Below are positions 1 to 11,012 of a DNA stretch of 64,000 nucleotides, piece after piece (within the stretch, counting starts at the first letter, position 1; every line of letters begins with the position of its first letter). The DNA comes from Paracoccus homiensis (lineage in GTDB: Bacteria > Pseudomonadota > Alphaproteobacteria > Rhodobacterales > Rhodobacteraceae), in contig NZ_FOHO01000001.1 of assembly GCF_900111675.1 (NCBI RefSeq), forward strand, positions 62,001 through 126,000, read 5' to 3'. Position numbers and translations under genes: made by a program. Under the pieces are notes generated by a model. That model was given only the letters and a program-made list of their open reading frames with translations, was not told where the DNA came from and searched no databases.

Positions 1-18
1 GGGCAATCCAAAGTGCGG

Positions 19-2676
19 TCATGCAAGTTCTCCGATCAGCTTTTCGACCTCGGCAAAGGCGGTATCGGCGGCCTCAAGACTGGGCGCCCCGCCCTGCGCA
101 CGGTCGGGACGACCACCGCCGCCCTTGCCGCCAAGCGCGACCGTCGCCGTCTGCACCAGCGTCACCGCGCTGAGACGATCGACCAGATCCGGCGTGACAC
201 CGGCCGCGACGGTCGCCTTGCCCTCGGCCTCGGCCAGAACCAGAACCGCGCCGCTGCCCAATTGGGCTTTCATCTCATCGACCAGCGGCCCAAGTTCCTT
301 GCCGCCGACGCCTTCGACCTTGCGACCGATGAACTTGATGCCGCCGATCTCTTTGGCCTCGGCTGCACCGCCGCCACCCATCGCCAGCTGGCGTTTCAGC
401 TGCGCGACCTCGTTGGCCAACGCCTTGCGCTCGTCCGCAATGGCGCGGACACGGTTGACGACATCACCGGCCTGCGCCTTCAGGATGCCCGCAATCTCGC
501 CCAGCTGACGGTCGGCGCCGCGCAGATATTCCAGTGCCGCCTGCCCGGTCAGCGCCTCGATCCGGCGCACACCCGCGCTGGACGCGCCGTCGCTGAGCAG
601 GGCGAAGGCGCCGATATCACCGGTTCGCGCGACATGCGTCCCGCCGCACAGTTCCAGCGAATAGGTCTGCCCATCGCCGCCCTTGCCGGAATTGGCCTGA
701 CGGCCCATCGAGACGACCCGCACCTCGTCGCCATATTTTTCACCGAACAGCGCCTGCGCACCGATGGCGCGGGCATCGTCGGGGGTCATGATCCGGGTTT
801 CGACCGGGCTGTTCTGGCGGATATAGTCGTTCACCTCAGCCTCGATCGTCGCCATTTCCTGCGCGGTAACCGCATGGTTATGGCTGAAATCGAAGCGCAG
901 GCGATCCGGCGCGTTCAGGCTGCCGCGCTGTGCGACATGTTCGCCAAGCGTGCGGCGCAGCGCCTCGTGCAGCAGGTGCGTGGCCGAGTGGTTGGCCCGG
1001 ATCATGCCGCGGCGATCATGTTCGACCGACAGTTGCGCGCCCTGCCCGCGGGCTAGCGTGCCCGTCGTCACCTCGGCCATGTGCACGAACACGCCCGCGA
1101 CCTTCTTGGTATCGGTCACGCGCGCCGCGCCGGTTTCGGTCTTGATCAGACCGCTATCGCCGACCTGACCGCCCGATTCCGCATAGAAGGGCGACTGGTT
1201 CACCACGATCTGGATCGTGTCGCCTTCGCTGGCTTCGGCAATCTCGGCCCCGTCCTGCACCAGTGCCAGCACCTGACCCTCGGCCTCTTCGGTGTCGTAG
1301 CCCAGAAATTCTGTCGTGCCGTGCTGTTCGGCCAGATCGTACCAGATCGTCGCATCCTGGGTTTCACCGCTGCCGGCCCATGCCGCGCGGGCCTTGGCCT
1401 TCTGTTCGGCCATGGCCGTGTCGAAGCCCTCGATATCCACGGCACGACCTTGTTCGCGCAGCGCATCCTGCGTCAGGTCCAGCGGGAAACCATAGGTATC
1501 ATACAGCTTGAATGCCGCCTCGCCGGGCAGGTTCGCACCCTCGGGCAGCTTGCCCAACTCATCATCCAGCAGGCGCAGACCGCGATCCAGCGTCTGGCGG
1601 AACCGGGTTTCCTCGCTGCGCAGGGTTTCCTCGATCAGGGCCTGCGCGCGGTTCAGTTCGGGATAGGCCGCGCCCATCTGATGGACCAACGCCGGAACCA
1701 GCCGGTGCATCACCGGATCCTGCGCGCCCAGCATATGCGCATGGCGCATCGCGCGGCGCATGATGCGGCGCAGGACATAGCCGCGCCCCTCGTTGCTGGG
1801 CATCACGCCATCGGCGATCAGGAAGCTGGTCGAGCGCAGGTGATCCGCGATCACCCGGTGATGGACCTTGCCCGGCCCGTCGGGATCGGCGCTGGTCGCA
1901 TGGGCGCTTGCCTCGATCAGGCTGCGCATCAGGTCGGTGTCATAATTGTCGTGCTTGCCCTGCAGCAGCGCCGCGATCCGTTCCAGCCCCATGCCGGTAT
2001 CGATCGACTGCATGTCCAACGCACGCATCGAGCCGTCCTCGAACTGCTCGTTCTGCATGAACACGATGTTCCAGATCTCGATGAAGCGGTCGCCATCCTC
2101 GTCGGGCGAACCCGGAGGGCCGCCCCAGATATGGTCGCCATGATCAAAGAAGATCTCGGTGCAGGGGCCGCAGGGGCCGGTCGGGCCCATCTGCCAGAAA
2201 TTGTCGCTGGTCGGGATGCGGATGATGCGGTCGTCCGACAGGCCCGCGACCTTCTTCCAGATATCGGCGGCCTCGTCATCGGTGTGATAGACCGTGACCA
2301 GCAGCTTGTCTTTCGGAATGCCGAAATCCTTGGTCAGCAATTCCCACGCATAAGGGATCGCTTCGGTCTTGAAGTAATCGCCAAAGCTGAAATTGCCCAG
2401 CATCTCGAAGAAGGTGTGGTGGCGGGCGGTATAGCCTACATTGTCCAGGTCGTTATGCTTGCCGCCCGCACGCACGCATTTCTGAGCCGTGGTCGCACGG
2501 TTGTAGTCGCGTGTCTCGACCCCGGTGAACAGGTTCTTGAACTGAACCATGCCCGAATTGGTGAACATCAGGGTGGGGTCGTTGCGCGGCACCAGCGGGC
2601 TGGAATCGACCACCTGGTGACCGTTCCGCTCGAAGAAGCCAAGGAATGTGGATCGAATGTCGTTCAGACTGGGCAT
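19..2676 (-). CDS. alaS: Alanyl-tRNA synthetase
   Basis: Charges tRNA-Ala with alanine in the cytoplasm and edits mischarged Ser/Gly. The 885-residue product has the class II catalytic core at the N-terminus ([20 protein letters not shown]), the editing-domain zinc motif HSATHLLH, and the later CGGTH, then a glycine-rich C-Ala region, so it is full length for the family. The open frame runs 35 codons further upstream, but the extension is not family-like and [11 protein letters not shown] is the usual start, so 2676 was chosen. It lies downstream of recA in the same direction, with a strong recA terminator between them, so it is probably transcribed separately. Identity is certain. Confidence 0.97.
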   Translation of the reverse strand: MPSLNDIRSTFLGFFERNGHQVVDSSPLVPRNDPTLMFTNSGMVQFKNLFTGVETRDYNRATTAQKCVRAGGKHNDLDNVGYTARHHTFFEMLGNFSFGDYFKTEAIPYAWELLTKDFGIPKDKLLVTVYHTDDEAADIWKKVAGLSDDRIIRIPTSDNFWQMGPTGPCGPCTEIFFDHGDHIWGGPPGSPDEDGDRFIEIWNIVFMQNEQFEDGSMRALDMQSIDTGMGLERIAALLQGKHDNYDTDLMRSLIEASAHATSADPDGPGKVHHRVIADHLRSTSFLIADGVMPSNEGRGYVLRRIMRRAMRHAHMLGAQDPVMHRLVPALVHQMGAAYPELNRAQALIEETLRSEETRFRQTLDRGLRLLDDELGKLPEGANLPGEAAFKLYDTYGFPLDLTQDALREQGRAVDIEGFDTAMAEQKAKARAAWAGSGETQDATIWYDLAEQHGTTEFLGYDTEEAEGQVLALVQDGAEIAEASEGDTIQIVVNQSPFYAESGGQVGDSGLIKTETGAARVTDTKKVAGVFVHMAEVTTGTLARGQGAQLSVEHDRRGMIRANHSATHLLHEALRRTLGEHVAQRGSLNAPDRLRFDFSHNHAVTAQEMATIEAEVNDYIRQNSPVETRIMTPDDARAIGAQALFGEKYGDEVRVVSMGRQANSGKGGDGQTYSLELCGGTHVARTGDIGAFALLSDGASSAGVRRIEALTGQAALEYLRGADRQLGEIAGILKAQAGDVVNRVRAIADERKALANEVAQLKRQLAMGGGGAAEAKEIGGIKFIGRKVEGVGGKELGPLVDEMKAQLGSGAVLVLAEAEGKATVAAGVTPDLVDRLSAVTLVQTATVALGGKGGGGRPDRAQGGAPSLEAADTAFAEVEKLIGELA

Positions 2677-2786
2677 AAGGGGGCCTTCATCGCAATACGG
2701 TCGCGTGCTGTCCGGCAAAACCGGCTTGCCGCACGGTCTAGCCCCAGCGAATGCCCCTGTCCAGCAATCCAGCCGATGCAACGAAA

Positions 2787-2812
2787 AACGCCGGGGCCCG
2801 GGCCCCGGCGTT
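2787..2812 (-). terminator. Rho-independent terminator of recA
   Basis: A perfect GC-rich palindrome, AACGCCGGGGCCC and its complement, lies just after the recA stop. On the minus strand the stem is followed by TTTTTCG, as expected for an intrinsic terminator. Confidence 0.85.
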
Positions 2813-2833
2813 CGATCGGTCCGAAAGCGAGGA

Positions 2834-3904
2834 TCAATCCTCGGTCAGGTCTTCTGTTTCGCCACCCTCGGCGCCGAAATCCAGACCGTGGCTTGCGCGG
2901 ATCTTGTCCTCGATCGCATAGGCGGCTTCGGGATTTTCACGCAGGAACTGCTTGGCATTCTCACGGCCCTGCCCGATCCGCTGATCGCCATAGGAATACC
3001 AGGCGCCGGATTTTTCGACCACGCCCGCCTTGACGCCAAGGTCGATCAACTCGCCCATCTTGCTGATGCCCTCACCATACATGATGTCGAACTCGACCTG
3101 GCGGAAGGGCGGCGCGACCTTGTTCTTGACCACCTTCACCCGGGTCGAGTTGCCGACGACCTCGTCGCGATCCTTGATCGACCCGGTGCGGCGGATGTCC
3201 AGACGGACCGAGGCATAGAATTTCAGGGCGTTCCCGCCCGAGGTGGTTTCCGGGTTGCCGAACATCACGCCGATCTTCATGCGGATCTGGTTGATGAAGA
3301 TCACCATGCAGTTCGAGCGTCCGATGCTGGCGGTCAGCTTGCGCATCGCCTGGCTCATCAGGCGGGCCTGCGCACCGACCTGCGCATCGCCCATGTCGCC
3401 TTCGATTTCGGATTTCGGGGTCAGCGCCGCAACCGAGTCGACGACAACCAGATTGACCGCGCCCGAACGCACCAGCGTATCGACAATCTCCAACGCCTGC
3501 TCGCCGGTGTCGGGCTGGCTGATCAACAGCTCGTCCAGATTGACGCCCAGCTTCTTGGCATATTGCGGGTCCAGCGCATGTTCGGCGTCCACAAAGGCGC
3601 AGACACCGCCCTTTTTCTGTTCTTCCGCGACGCAATGCAGCGTCAGCGTGGTCTTGCCGCTGCTTTCCGGGCCATAGATCTCGATGATCCGGCCCTTGGG
3701 CAGACCGCCGATGCCAAGCGCGATGTCCAACCCAAGCGAGCCGGTCGAGGTCGCCTCGATCTCGGCCACGGGGCTGTCCTTGCCCAGTTTCATGATCGAG
3801 CCCTTGCCGAACTGGCGTTCGATCTGGGCCAGCGCACTGTCCAGGGCCTTTTGCTTGTCTGCGCTGCGTTTGTCAGTCATGTCGAAAATGCTCGCCTGTG
3901 CCAT
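2834..3904 (-). CDS. recA: Recombinase A
   Basis: ATP-dependent strand-exchange protein of homologous recombination and co-protease for LexA and phage repressors in the SOS response. The 356-residue product has Walker A GPESSGKT at residues 78-85, the [17 protein letters not shown] loop-2 region, and an acidic C-terminal tail ([11 protein letters not shown]). Length and motifs are normal. A GTTC-N7-GTTC SOS box lies 62 bp upstream of the start, so it is LexA-controlled. This matters here because RecA activation would be the likely trigger for inducing the nearby prophage. Confidence 0.98.
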   Translation of the reverse strand: MAQASIFDMTDKRSADKQKALDSALAQIERQFGKGSIMKLGKDSPVAEIEATSTGSLGLDIALGIGGLPKGRIIEIYGPESSGKTTLTLHCVAEEQKKGGVCAFVDAEHALDPQYAKKLGVNLDELLISQPDTGEQALEIVDTLVRSGAVNLVVVDSVAALTPKSEIEGDMGDAQVGAQARLMSQAMRKLTASIGRSNCMVIFINQIRMKIGVMFGNPETTSGGNALKFYASVRLDIRRTGSIKDRDEVVGNSTRVKVVKNKVAPPFRQVEFDIMYGEGISKMGELIDLGVKAGVVEKSGAWYSYGDQRIGQGRENAKQFLRENPEAAYAIEDKIRASHGLDFGAEGGETEDLTED

Positions 3905-3965
3905 GTCGTCCCTGCCTTTATTTCACAGCCCCTCAAGAGGGGCAATCAACCCGGCTGGCGGGAAT

Positions 3966-3980
3966 GTTCACCTCTTGTTC
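3966..3980. promoter_or_regulatory. SOS box (LexA operator) of recA
   Basis: The sequence GTTCACCTCTTGTTC matches the alphaproteobacterial LexA consensus GTTC-N7-GTTC exactly and sits in the recA upstream region. The assignment rests on the consensus and position. Confidence 0.8.
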
Positions 3981-4134
3981 CTTCGCAAGATGTCCCAGAA
4001 TTAACCAGCTTTCAAGAGCGAACCTGCTGAATACGACGATTCGTCCAACCATCATTGCGCCAGACGCGTTAACGAATGGTTTACAACGGTTTTTCCCCCC
4101 GATATTCCGGCCCGCGCCTGACGCGGGGGATGGG

Positions 4135-4722
4135 ATGCTGATTTTCTGGGATCAACGCTTGGTATTCTTGGCGACGCCGAAGGCCGGTTCAACGGCCGTG
4201 GCCATGGCGCTGGAATCGCTGGCCTCTGTCTCGCTGCAGCGGCCAGCCCAGATGAAGCACACGGATATTGGCGGCTATCGGCGTCATGTCGGGCCGTGGT
4301 TGCAGGCGATGACGGGGGAAAGGTTCACCACCATCGCCCTGATGCGCGAACCGGTCGAGTGGCTGCGCAGTTGGTACCGCTTTCGCTTCAGCGAGGCGCT
4401 GGACGATTTCCACCCGGCGGTCGCGGAAAACAGCTTTGCCGGTTTTGCACGCGATTACCGCGCCCCCGACGGCCCCGCGCGGCTGGGCATCACCCCGCAG
4501 TCGCGGTTCCTGTCCGACGCCGAGTCGCGGGTGGACCGGATTTTTCGCTACGAGAATATCGACGCATTCGTTGCCTTCCTTGAGGAACGGCTGGACTGCG
4601 CGATCGAGTTGCCGCGCGCCAATGTTCCGCCGGCCCAGGATGTCAGCCTGCCCCCCGACGAGGAACAGGCCCTGAGGCAGGCCATGGCCGCCGACCTGAA
4701 CCTTTACGCGCGGCTCGACTAA
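4135..4722 (+). CDS. Sulfotransferase-family protein
   Basis: Predicted 195-residue sulfotransferase-like protein. The N-terminus (LVFLATPKAGSTAVAMALE) carries the strand-loop-helix PAPS-binding signature KAGST, and MREPVEWLRSWYRF resembles the second PAPS-binding element (R-x-P-x-x-R/W-x-x-S). At 195 residues it is shorter than typical carbohydrate sulfotransferases. The acceptor cannot be told from sequence. The start follows a GGGGATGGG purine run. It is divergent from recA and convergent with cckA, whose stop is only a few bases away. Confidence 0.7.
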   Translation: MLIFWDQRLVFLATPKAGSTAVAMALESLASVSLQRPAQMKHTDIGGYRRHVGPWLQAMTGERFTTIALMREPVEWLRSWYRFRFSEALDDFHPAVAENSFAGFARDYRAPDGPARLGITPQSRFLSDAESRVDRIFRYENIDAFVAFLEERLDCAIELPRANVPPAQDVSLPPDEEQALRQAMAADLNLYARLD

Positions 4723-4726
4723 CCGA

Positions 4727-6826
4727 TCAATGTGTGCCCTTCGGGGCAGCAAGCCGGTCCTGAACCGTCCTGGCCAGTTCCGCGAGGGTGAAGGGCTTGG
4801 CGAGGAAGGTGGAATTGGCCAGCGGTTCCGCGCCTTCGGCAAAATTGCCCTCGGTATAGCCCGACATGAAGATCACCGGAGTCTGCGGATAAGTCTCGCG
4901 GGCCAGGCGTACCCAGGTCGGTCCGTCCATGCCGGGCATGACCACGTCGGTGACGAACAGGTCAAAGCCCACCTCCTGCGCCTGAATGATCTGCAGCGCC
5001 TGTTCGGCATTTTCGGCCTCGGCCACGTCGTAACCCTTCAGTTTCAGGGCGCGCGACGCAAAGGCGCGGACCGGGGCCTCATCCTCGACCAAAAGCACCT
5101 TCTGACCGGTTTCGGCGCTCGGCGCGGCGGCGACGCTTGCGACGATCTGTGGCTGCATTTCGGCCTCGGCGACCTCATGGGCGGGGAAATACAGGGTAAA
5201 GCAGGTGCCCTCGCCCAGCACGCTGTCACAGACCACGTAACCGCCCGATTGCTTGACGATGCCATAGACGGTCGACAGCCCCAGGCCCGTCCCCTCGCCC
5301 GTGGGTTTGGTGGTGAAGAACGGCTCGAAGATCTTGTCGAGATTTTCGGAGGAGATCCCCGTGCCCTCATCCTGGACGGCGATCTGGACATAGTCACCCT
5401 GGGGCAGTACAAAGCGGCCCTTCGACAGCCCCTCGCGCAGCGAGATATTGCGCGTGCTGACCACGACATCACCCCCATCGGGCATTGCATCGCGTGCGTT
5501 CACAACCAGGTTCATGATCACTTGCTCCAACTGGCGCTTGTCGGCGCGAATGGCTTTCAGGGCGGCTTCGTGCTGAATCGTCAGGGTGATCGGCTCACCG
5601 ACCAGCCGGTTCAGAAGATGTGTCAGTTCGGCCAGGATGTCGCGCACACTCAGGGTTTCGGGGCGCAGGGTCTGCTTTCGCGAAAAGGCCAGCAGCTGCC
5701 CGACCAGCGCCGCGGCGCGGTTGGCGTTCTGGCTGATCTGGTCCAGATCGGCATAGTCGGGGTCGCCGCGGTCATGGCGCAGCATCAGCAGGTCGCAATG
5801 GCCGCGGATCGCGGTCAGCAGGTTGTTGAAATCATGCGCCACGCCGCCCGCAAGCTGACCGATTGCCTGCATCTTCTGGCTTTGGGCGAACTGCACCTCC
5901 AGCGTTTTCTGGGCACTGGCGTCGATCAGAACGGCCAACATGCTGCCCGGGCGCGAATGGTCCGGCGTAAGCGAAACCTGAAAATACCGCTCGCCCGCGT
6001 CGGCGCGGCGATCACCGGCACGCATCCGCAGCATTTCGGGCGTGGCGACGATCCGCCCGTCATAGATATCGGTGATCCATTCGCCCAAGGCGCGTCCCGG
6101 CCCATCCAGAACGCTGCCAAGGTTCAGCTGGCCGCCATCCGCAGGTACGCGCCCTTCCAGAAGATCGCGCGCGGTCTGGTTCGCCCGCAGGATCGTGCCG
6201 TCGCGCGAAAAACGCAGCAACGCGACGGGCAGCGCCTCCAACCCATCCTCGTCACCAGCCAGATCAACAGATGCCGCGGCCTGTTCACCACAATCCATCG
6301 CGCCCGCCAGGTGATAGGACCAGATCTGCAGGGGCGCGTCGCTGGCGCAGCTGAGGGCAAGGCAATCGCCCTCTTGCAGTTCCAGCTCGGCGCAGCCGCC
6401 GCGCTGCGCCTGTCGCGACATGATGTCGAAGGCCGCATCGCCATCGGCGCGAAATCGCATCAGAAAATCCTGAATGCCCTGACCCGAGATATCGCCGAAC
6501 CTGTCGCAGGCGGCCGGGTTGGCGAACAGGATCGCGCCGTGCTGGTTGCTGATCCACACGCATTCCGGCGCGGCCGCAACCTCGCCACGAATGGCGGCAA
6601 GCGCGCGTCGTTCATGCAATCTGCGGCGGACATGGGTCAGGGCGATCGCGCCGCCCAGAAGATACCAGGCAAAGGCCACGGTCGTGAAGATCACCGTTGC
6701 CATCCCCGCCGACCGATCGGGCGATATCAGAAGGGCGATCGCGCCAAGCAGCGTGGGAAACACCAGCACGGGCAGGGCAGACAGCGCGCCGCGCGGTATG
6801 CCGTTGCGATCATCCCAATGGACCAT
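4727..6826 (-). CDS. cckA: Hybrid sensor histidine kinase CckA
   Basis: Membrane-bound cell-cycle hybrid kinase. In Alphaproteobacteria CckA passes phosphate through ChpT to the master regulator CtrA; in Rhodobacteraceae this pathway also controls motility and gene transfer agents. The 699-residue product has two membrane segments (about 16-36 and 43-65), a PAS-like region (about 80-180), a second PAS (about 195-305), a HisKA H-box HDFNNLL with H331, a HATPase domain with [18 protein letters not shown], and a C-terminal receiver with phosphoacceptor D627 in [12 protein letters not shown]. Domain order and length match CckA. ChpT and CtrA are not in the window. Confidence 0.92.
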   Translation of the reverse strand: MVHWDDRNGIPRGALSALPVLVFPTLLGAIALLISPDRSAGMATVIFTTVAFAWYLLGGAIALTHVRRRLHERRALAAIRGEVAAAPECVWISNQHGAILFANPAACDRFGDISGQGIQDFLMRFRADGDAAFDIMSRQAQRGGCAELELQEGDCLALSCASDAPLQIWSYHLAGAMDCGEQAAASVDLAGDEDGLEALPVALLRFSRDGTILRANQTARDLLEGRVPADGGQLNLGSVLDGPGRALGEWITDIYDGRIVATPEMLRMRAGDRRADAGERYFQVSLTPDHSRPGSMLAVLIDASAQKTLEVQFAQSQKMQAIGQLAGGVAHDFNNLLTAIRGHCDLLMLRHDRGDPDYADLDQISQNANRAAALVGQLLAFSRKQTLRPETLSVRDILAELTHLLNRLVGEPITLTIQHEAALKAIRADKRQLEQVIMNLVVNARDAMPDGGDVVVSTRNISLREGLSKGRFVLPQGDYVQIAVQDEGTGISSENLDKIFEPFFTTKPTGEGTGLGLSTVYGIVKQSGGYVVCDSVLGEGTCFTLYFPAHEVAEAEMQPQIVASVAAAPSAETGQKVLLVEDEAPVRAFASRALKLKGYDVAEAENAEQALQIIQAQEVGFDLFVTDVVMPGMDGPTWVRLARETYPQTPVIFMSGYTEGNFAEGAEPLANSTFLAKPFTLAELARTVQDRLAAPKGTH

Positions 6827-6954
6827 GCGATTCGCCCCCTCATGACCTTTGCCTGTCTGGATAGTGCCACAGGCTTTAAGATTAGGTTAAGTGCAGGCTA
6901 ATTATCCAACGCCAATTCAAAAGGTTTCAGGATACGCCCGCCACGCAGGCCGCA

Positions 6955-8094
6955 TCATCCCTTGCGCAGCACGGCGCAGAAGAACCCGTCGCTTGCGGTC
7001 AACGGCGTCCAGAAATGCCGGGCTTCCTGTCTGAAATCCGGGTTGGCGGTCAGAAAACGATCGACCTGACCGCCATTCTCGTCCTCAAGGACCGAGCATG
7101 TCATATATGCAAACACCCCACCCGGCGCGACGAAAGCTGCGGCCTCGGCCATGATCCGTTGCTGAAGGTCAAGAAGGCGGTGAAACCCGGCCTCGTCCAG
7201 CCGCCATTTCGCATCGGGCGTCCGCCGCCAGGTTCCGGAACCGGAACAGGGCACATCGGCGACAACCAGATCAAAGCTGCCTTTCGGCTGTTCCGCCACA
7301 ATTCCTGCGCCCGCACGTTTGGCCCGCAACGGCAGGTCGGCCATGCGCTGTTCGTTGGCATCATGGGCGGTGATCTTCGCCCTGGGCTGGGCACCGGCGA
7401 TGGCAAGTGCCTTGCCCCCACCCCCGGCGCAGTAGTCCAGAACCCGGCCAGCCCCGATATCGGGAAGTGCGGCGCAGGCCAGTTGGGCCGACAGATCCTG
7501 CAACTCGACCATGCCCTGCTGATACGCGGCCGACCGGTTGACCTGCCGTTCGCCCGCCTCGACCCGCAGCGCGGTCGCCAGCAAGGGTGAGGCCGCGACC
7601 GAGACCCCGTCCTGTGCCAATGAGCGGGTGGCCTTGTCGGGATCGGACATCGCCGGATTGACCCGCAACCAGACCGGGGCGCGTTCGCCCATGGCATCCG
7701 CGACCTGTTGCCACGCATCGCCCAAGGAATCGCGCCACATCGGCAGCACCCAGTCGGGCAGATCGACGGCCTCGCCACCCTGCGCCAATGCCTCGGTTTG
7801 CGACAGAACCTGCGGGGCATGGCCCTGCCCGGTAAAGACCGTGGCCGGGTCCTGGCCGTTCAGACGGCAAAGCCCGATCATCAGCCCCCGCCCGGTCATC
7901 GCCCCGCCCAGCGAGGCGCAGCTGTTGCGCCGCCGCAGGGCCTGAAACACCAGATCACGGATGGCCGCACGGTCGCCCGATCCGGCAAAGCGGCTGTTAC
8001 GCGACCAGCGCAGCAAGGCCTGTTCGGCGGGCTGACCGGCCAGGATCTCATCAAGGATCGAAATGGCGGCGCCAACCCGTGCGTCTGGTCTCAT
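6955..8094 (-). CDS. RsmB/NOP-family rRNA cytosine-C5 methyltransferase
   Basis: SAM-dependent RNA m5C methyltransferase, 379 residues. It has a SAM-binding segment LDYCAGGGGKALAIAG, the motif IV cysteine in ADVPCSGSGTWRR, and the motif VI catalytic cysteine in YMTCSVLEDENGGQV. Both cysteines used by this family are present. The N-terminal part resembles the NusB-like domain of RsmB. The exact rRNA target cannot be set from sequence. It stands alone, upstream of and in the same direction as cckA. Confidence 0.88.
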   Translation of the reverse strand: MRPDARVGAAISILDEILAGQPAEQALLRWSRNSRFAGSGDRAAIRDLVFQALRRRNSCASLGGAMTGRGLMIGLCRLNGQDPATVFTGQGHAPQVLSQTEALAQGGEAVDLPDWVLPMWRDSLGDAWQQVADAMGERAPVWLRVNPAMSDPDKATRSLAQDGVSVAASPLLATALRVEAGERQVNRSAAYQQGMVELQDLSAQLACAALPDIGAGRVLDYCAGGGGKALAIAGAQPRAKITAHDANEQRMADLPLRAKRAGAGIVAEQPKGSFDLVVADVPCSGSGTWRRTPDAKWRLDEAGFHRLLDLQQRIMAEAAAFVAPGGVFAYMTCSVLEDENGGQVDRFLTANPDFRQEARHFWTPLTASDGFFCAVLRKG

Positions 8095-8159
8095 GTCTGG
8101 TCCTTTCGGGGCGCAGGATTATCACAGGCGACGGGCCATGGCAGGCGAGGCCCCGGTTT

Positions 8160-9035
8160 TCAAGGCAGGATGAATTCGACGCCGGGCAGGCAGGCGATCT
8201 CGGCCACGTCGGCGCGGTAATGGGCGGTCACCTCGTCCACCAGTTCCTGCGTCCAGCCCGGCAGATCGACCGCCTGATCCAGCTTTCCGGGCAATGCGTG
8301 ATCGGCCAGTATCTGACCATAGATCTTGCGGCGCTGCGGGACCGACAGCTGATCGCGCCCACCCAAGGCCGTGCGCAGCTGCGCCAGCCCGGCATCGCCC
8401 AGCAGTTCATGCATATAGACAAGCGCCCCCAGCAAAGGGGCATCGGGAGGCATATTGGCGGCAAGACGCACGATTTCGGGCCAGATCAGTGGGACATCCT
8501 CGTGACACCACATCACGATCCGGCGGCCCTGCGCGTGCCGCACCAGCCGCTGGATCGCATCCCGCCAGCGCAGATCGGCCGGTTCGCGGCCCTGCATCAG
8601 CACGCGGTAATCGCCGCCGGTAAATTCCCGCATCACATCGGTTATCAGCGTGGCCGGATTGCGGATGGCGACAAAGAATTCCGCCTTGGCCGAGGGAAAC
8701 AGGTTGGCCAGCGCATTCACCCGGCTGCCGATCTGGGGATAGAACCCGTCGCGCCCGACCGCACGCCCCGGTGCGCCCATGAAGGTCTGGCTGGAAAACA
8801 CGACCCGCTGCGTGTCGTCATGCTGCAGCACTGCGTCCAGAAGGATCTGTTCCATCTCGGGGGTCGAGCTGCCCCCGTTCAGCGACATCAGCGCCTCTTC
8901 GAACAGGCCGCGATGATGGCTGGGGGGCACCACCTCGGTCCGGTTCTGCAGCAACCACGAACGATTGTTCAGAAGCGTTTTCAGAAGCCTGTCGCCATCG
9001 GTCGCATGAACACCGACATGAAACACCATCTGCAT
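8160..9035 (-). CDS. Conserved hypothetical protein, weakly sulfotransferase-like
   Basis: A 291-residue protein that I cannot assign. It starts MQMVFHVGVHATDGDRLLKTL, a strand-loop-helix opening like that of sulfotransferase or glycan-processing proteins found in Rhodobacteraceae, and has EFFVAIRNPATLITDVM, which resembles an R-x-P element. There is no signal peptide or membrane segment. It is transcribed towards rsmB and divergently from the iron permease. The similarity is a weak inference, and the coding call rests on length, composition and clean context. Confidence 0.6.
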   Translation of the reverse strand: MQMVFHVGVHATDGDRLLKTLLNNRSWLLQNRTEVVPPSHHRGLFEEALMSLNGGSSTPEMEQILLDAVLQHDDTQRVVFSSQTFMGAPGRAVGRDGFYPQIGSRVNALANLFPSAKAEFFVAIRNPATLITDVMREFTGGDYRVLMQGREPADLRWRDAIQRLVRHAQGRRIVMWCHEDVPLIWPEIVRLAANMPPDAPLLGALVYMHELLGDAGLAQLRTALGGRDQLSVPQRRKIYGQILADHALPGKLDQAVDLPGWTQELVDEVTAHYRADVAEIACLPGVEFILP

Positions 9036-9138
9036 GCGGGCTGCCCCTTGTGTGATTCCGCCATCCCGTCTTCGCGGGCTGGTTGCATGCTAGCGCCGCT
9101 TCGTGGACAGGAAAACCGCTTTGCGCTATCGCCCTGAC

Positions 9139-10860
9139 ATGAGCGTCAATGAAGCCACCACACCCCGCCAACGCACCCATGATCACGCCCTGCGTCAAGG
9201 CAGCGGCACGGGCTGGTCGCTGGCAGCGGTGCTGATTGCCGCGCTGGTCATGCTGCCGGTGGGTGCCGTGGCATGGATGGCGCTGAACCCCACGGACAAT
9301 ATCTGGCCGCATCTGCTATCGACGGTGCTGCCGCGATATCTGGCCAATACGGCGATCCTGGCCCTTGGAACGGGGCTGCTGTCGGCGGCGATGGGCGCAG
9401 GCGCGGCCTGGTTGGTCAGCATGTATGACTTTCCGGGTCGGCGCGGGCTGGAATGGTTGCTGCTGTTGCCGCTGGCCGTTCCGGCCTATATCGGCGCCTA
9501 TGCGCTGGCCGATTTTCTGGACTACAGTGGCCCGGTCCAGACCGCGCTGCGCGGCTGGTTCGGCTGGGAAAGCGCGCGCGACTACTGGTTTCCGCGCATC
9601 CGCTCGATCGAGGCGGCGATTCTGGTGCTGTCGGCCGCGCTGTATCCCTATGTCTACCTGCTGACCCGCGCGGCGCTGCATGAACAGTCCGGCAGCGCCT
9701 ATGAGGTTGCGCGCGCCCTGGGCACCGGACCCTGGGGGCTGTTTCGTCGCCTTGGCCTGCCACTGGCGCGGCCAGCCATTGTCGCGGGTTCGGCCATCGC
9801 GATGATGGAGTCGGTCGCGGATTACGGGGTGGTCAGCTATTTCAACGTGCAGACGCTGAATACGGGCATCTTCACCACCTGGCTGGAACGTCGCAATGCA
9901 GGCGGCGCGGCACAGATCGCCTGCGTGATCCTGTTGGTCGTGGTCGTGCTGGCGCTGTGGGAACGGTTCGGCCGTCGCAATGCCCGCTATCACCAGAATG
10001 CCCGCCAGCCGCGCCCCATCATGCGTCAGCGACTGGGCGGCCTGGCTGGGGCGGCAGCGATGCTGGCCTGTTTCCTGCCCTTCGCTCTGGGCTTTCTGCT
10101 GCCGGTCGGGGTCATCCTGAATTATGCCTTGGCCTATCCGCAGGGCTGGGTCACGCCGGGTCTGGGCCTGGCGGCCTGGCACACGGTCAGCCTCGGCGCG
10201 GTCGCTGCGGTTCTGACCGTGCTGCTGGCGCTGATCATGGTCTATGGGGTCCGGCTGTCAGGCCGATCCCTGCCCCGGCTGCTGCTGCCGATCACGACCA
10301 TCGGCTATGCCGCGCCGGGGGCCGTTCTGGCCGTAGGCATCCTGATCCCGCTGGCCGCGCTGGATCACCGGGTTGCGGATTTCTGGCTGAACCTGACCGG
10401 AACGGACCCCGGCCTGATCCTGACCGGAACCGGATTCGCGATGATCTTTGCCTATCTGGTCCGTTTCTTCGCCATCGGACAGGGGGCCATCGACGGCGCC
10501 TTCACCCGGGTGCCGCCTTCGCTGCCCATGGCGGCCAGATCGCTGGGACGCAGCAACCTGGGCACGCTGCGCGACCTGTATCTGCCGCTGATGCGCGGTT
10601 CGGTCGGATCGGCGCTGCTGCTGATCTTTGTCGATTGCTCGAAAGAGCTGCCGGCCACGCTGTTGCTGCGACCGTTCAATTACGAAACCCTCGCCACGCG
10701 CGTCTTCGAAAAGGCCAGCCTCGAGGATCTGGGCAACGCCGCCCCCGCCGCGCTGCTGGTCATGGCGATGGGCCTTCTGGCGGTCGTTCTGCTGGCGCGC
10801 ACCAACCTTGGCTTGCGCAAACCCGCGGACCGCGCTATCGCAGGGACACCAACGGGCTAA
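9139..10860 (+). CDS. Iron(III) ABC transporter permease (FbpB-like)
   Basis: Inner-membrane permease of the ferric-iron type, 573 residues, with about 12 hydrophobic segments arranged as two BPD-transport halves. The first half has the EAA-loop-like YEVARALGTGPWGLFRRLGLPLARPAI, and the second has ARSLGRSNLGTLRDLYLPLMR. Two-domain permeases of this length are typical of FbpB/AfuB/SfuB. The start chosen is MSVNEATT, since the frame extension upstream begins at GTG without a clear RBS. No substrate-binding protein or ATPase gene is adjacent, so its partners must lie elsewhere. The tRNA-Thr gene follows within 10 bp. Confidence 0.85.
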   Translation: MSVNEATTPRQRTHDHALRQGSGTGWSLAAVLIAALVMLPVGAVAWMALNPTDNIWPHLLSTVLPRYLANTAILALGTGLLSAAMGAGAAWLVSMYDFPGRRGLEWLLLLPLAVPAYIGAYALADFLDYSGPVQTALRGWFGWESARDYWFPRIRSIEAAILVLSAALYPYVYLLTRAALHEQSGSAYEVARALGTGPWGLFRRLGLPLARPAIVAGSAIAMMESVADYGVVSYFNVQTLNTGIFTTWLERRNAGGAAQIACVILLVVVVLALWERFGRRNARYHQNARQPRPIMRQRLGGLAGAAAMLACFLPFALGFLLPVGVILNYALAYPQGWVTPGLGLAAWHTVSLGAVAAVLTVLLALIMVYGVRLSGRSLPRLLLPITTIGYAAPGAVLAVGILIPLAALDHRVADFWLNLTGTDPGLILTGTGFAMIFAYLVRFFAIGQGAIDGAFTRVPPSLPMAARSLGRSNLGTLRDLYLPLMRGSVGSALLLIFVDCSKELPATLLLRPFNYETLATRVFEKASLEDLGNAAPAALLVMAMGLLAVVLLARTNLGLRKPADRAIAGTPTG

Positions 10861-10868
10861 GGCCCGCC

Positions 10869-10944
10869 GCCGGTTTAGCTCAGCTGGTAGAGCGTCTGAT
10901 TTGTAATCAGGGGGTCGGGGGTTCGAGTCCCTCAACCGGCACCA
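10869..10944 (+). tRNA. tRNA-Thr (anticodon TGT)
   Basis: A 76-base cloverleaf. Acceptor GCCGGTT pairs with AACCGGC, the D arm is GCTCAGCTGGTAGAGC, the anticodon arm CTGATTTGTAATCAG carries TGT, the T arm has GGGGGTTCGAGTCCC, and CCA is encoded. Its 3' end is the integration site of the prophage and stays intact after integration. Confidence 0.95.
10929..10944 (+). repeat. attL core
   Basis: The sequence ccctcaaccggcacca is the last 16 bases of tRNA-Thr including CCA and is repeated exactly at 50810-50825. Confidence 0.9.
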
Positions 10945-10986
10945 CTATCTTCTGCAATTGCTGGTCGCTATGGAAATTTCACAGCA

Positions 10987-11012
10987 CAGCCCCCCAAGCA
11001 GCCCCCCAAGTA
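10987..11012. promoter_or_regulatory. Probable integrase/excisionase arm-binding site (left)
   Basis: Two tandem GCCCCCCAAG units 43 bp inside attL. A 26-bp stretch here matches 50668-50693 at 23 positions, in the same orientation, on the other side of the phage attachment region. Paired flanking repeats around a core are the usual layout of arm-type sites. The function is inferred. Confidence 0.5.

Noticed and set aside
1081..3033. A 650-codon plus-strand frame across alaS and recA
   Set aside because: Antisense shadow of two certain genes, rich in Arg/Ala/Gly without domains.
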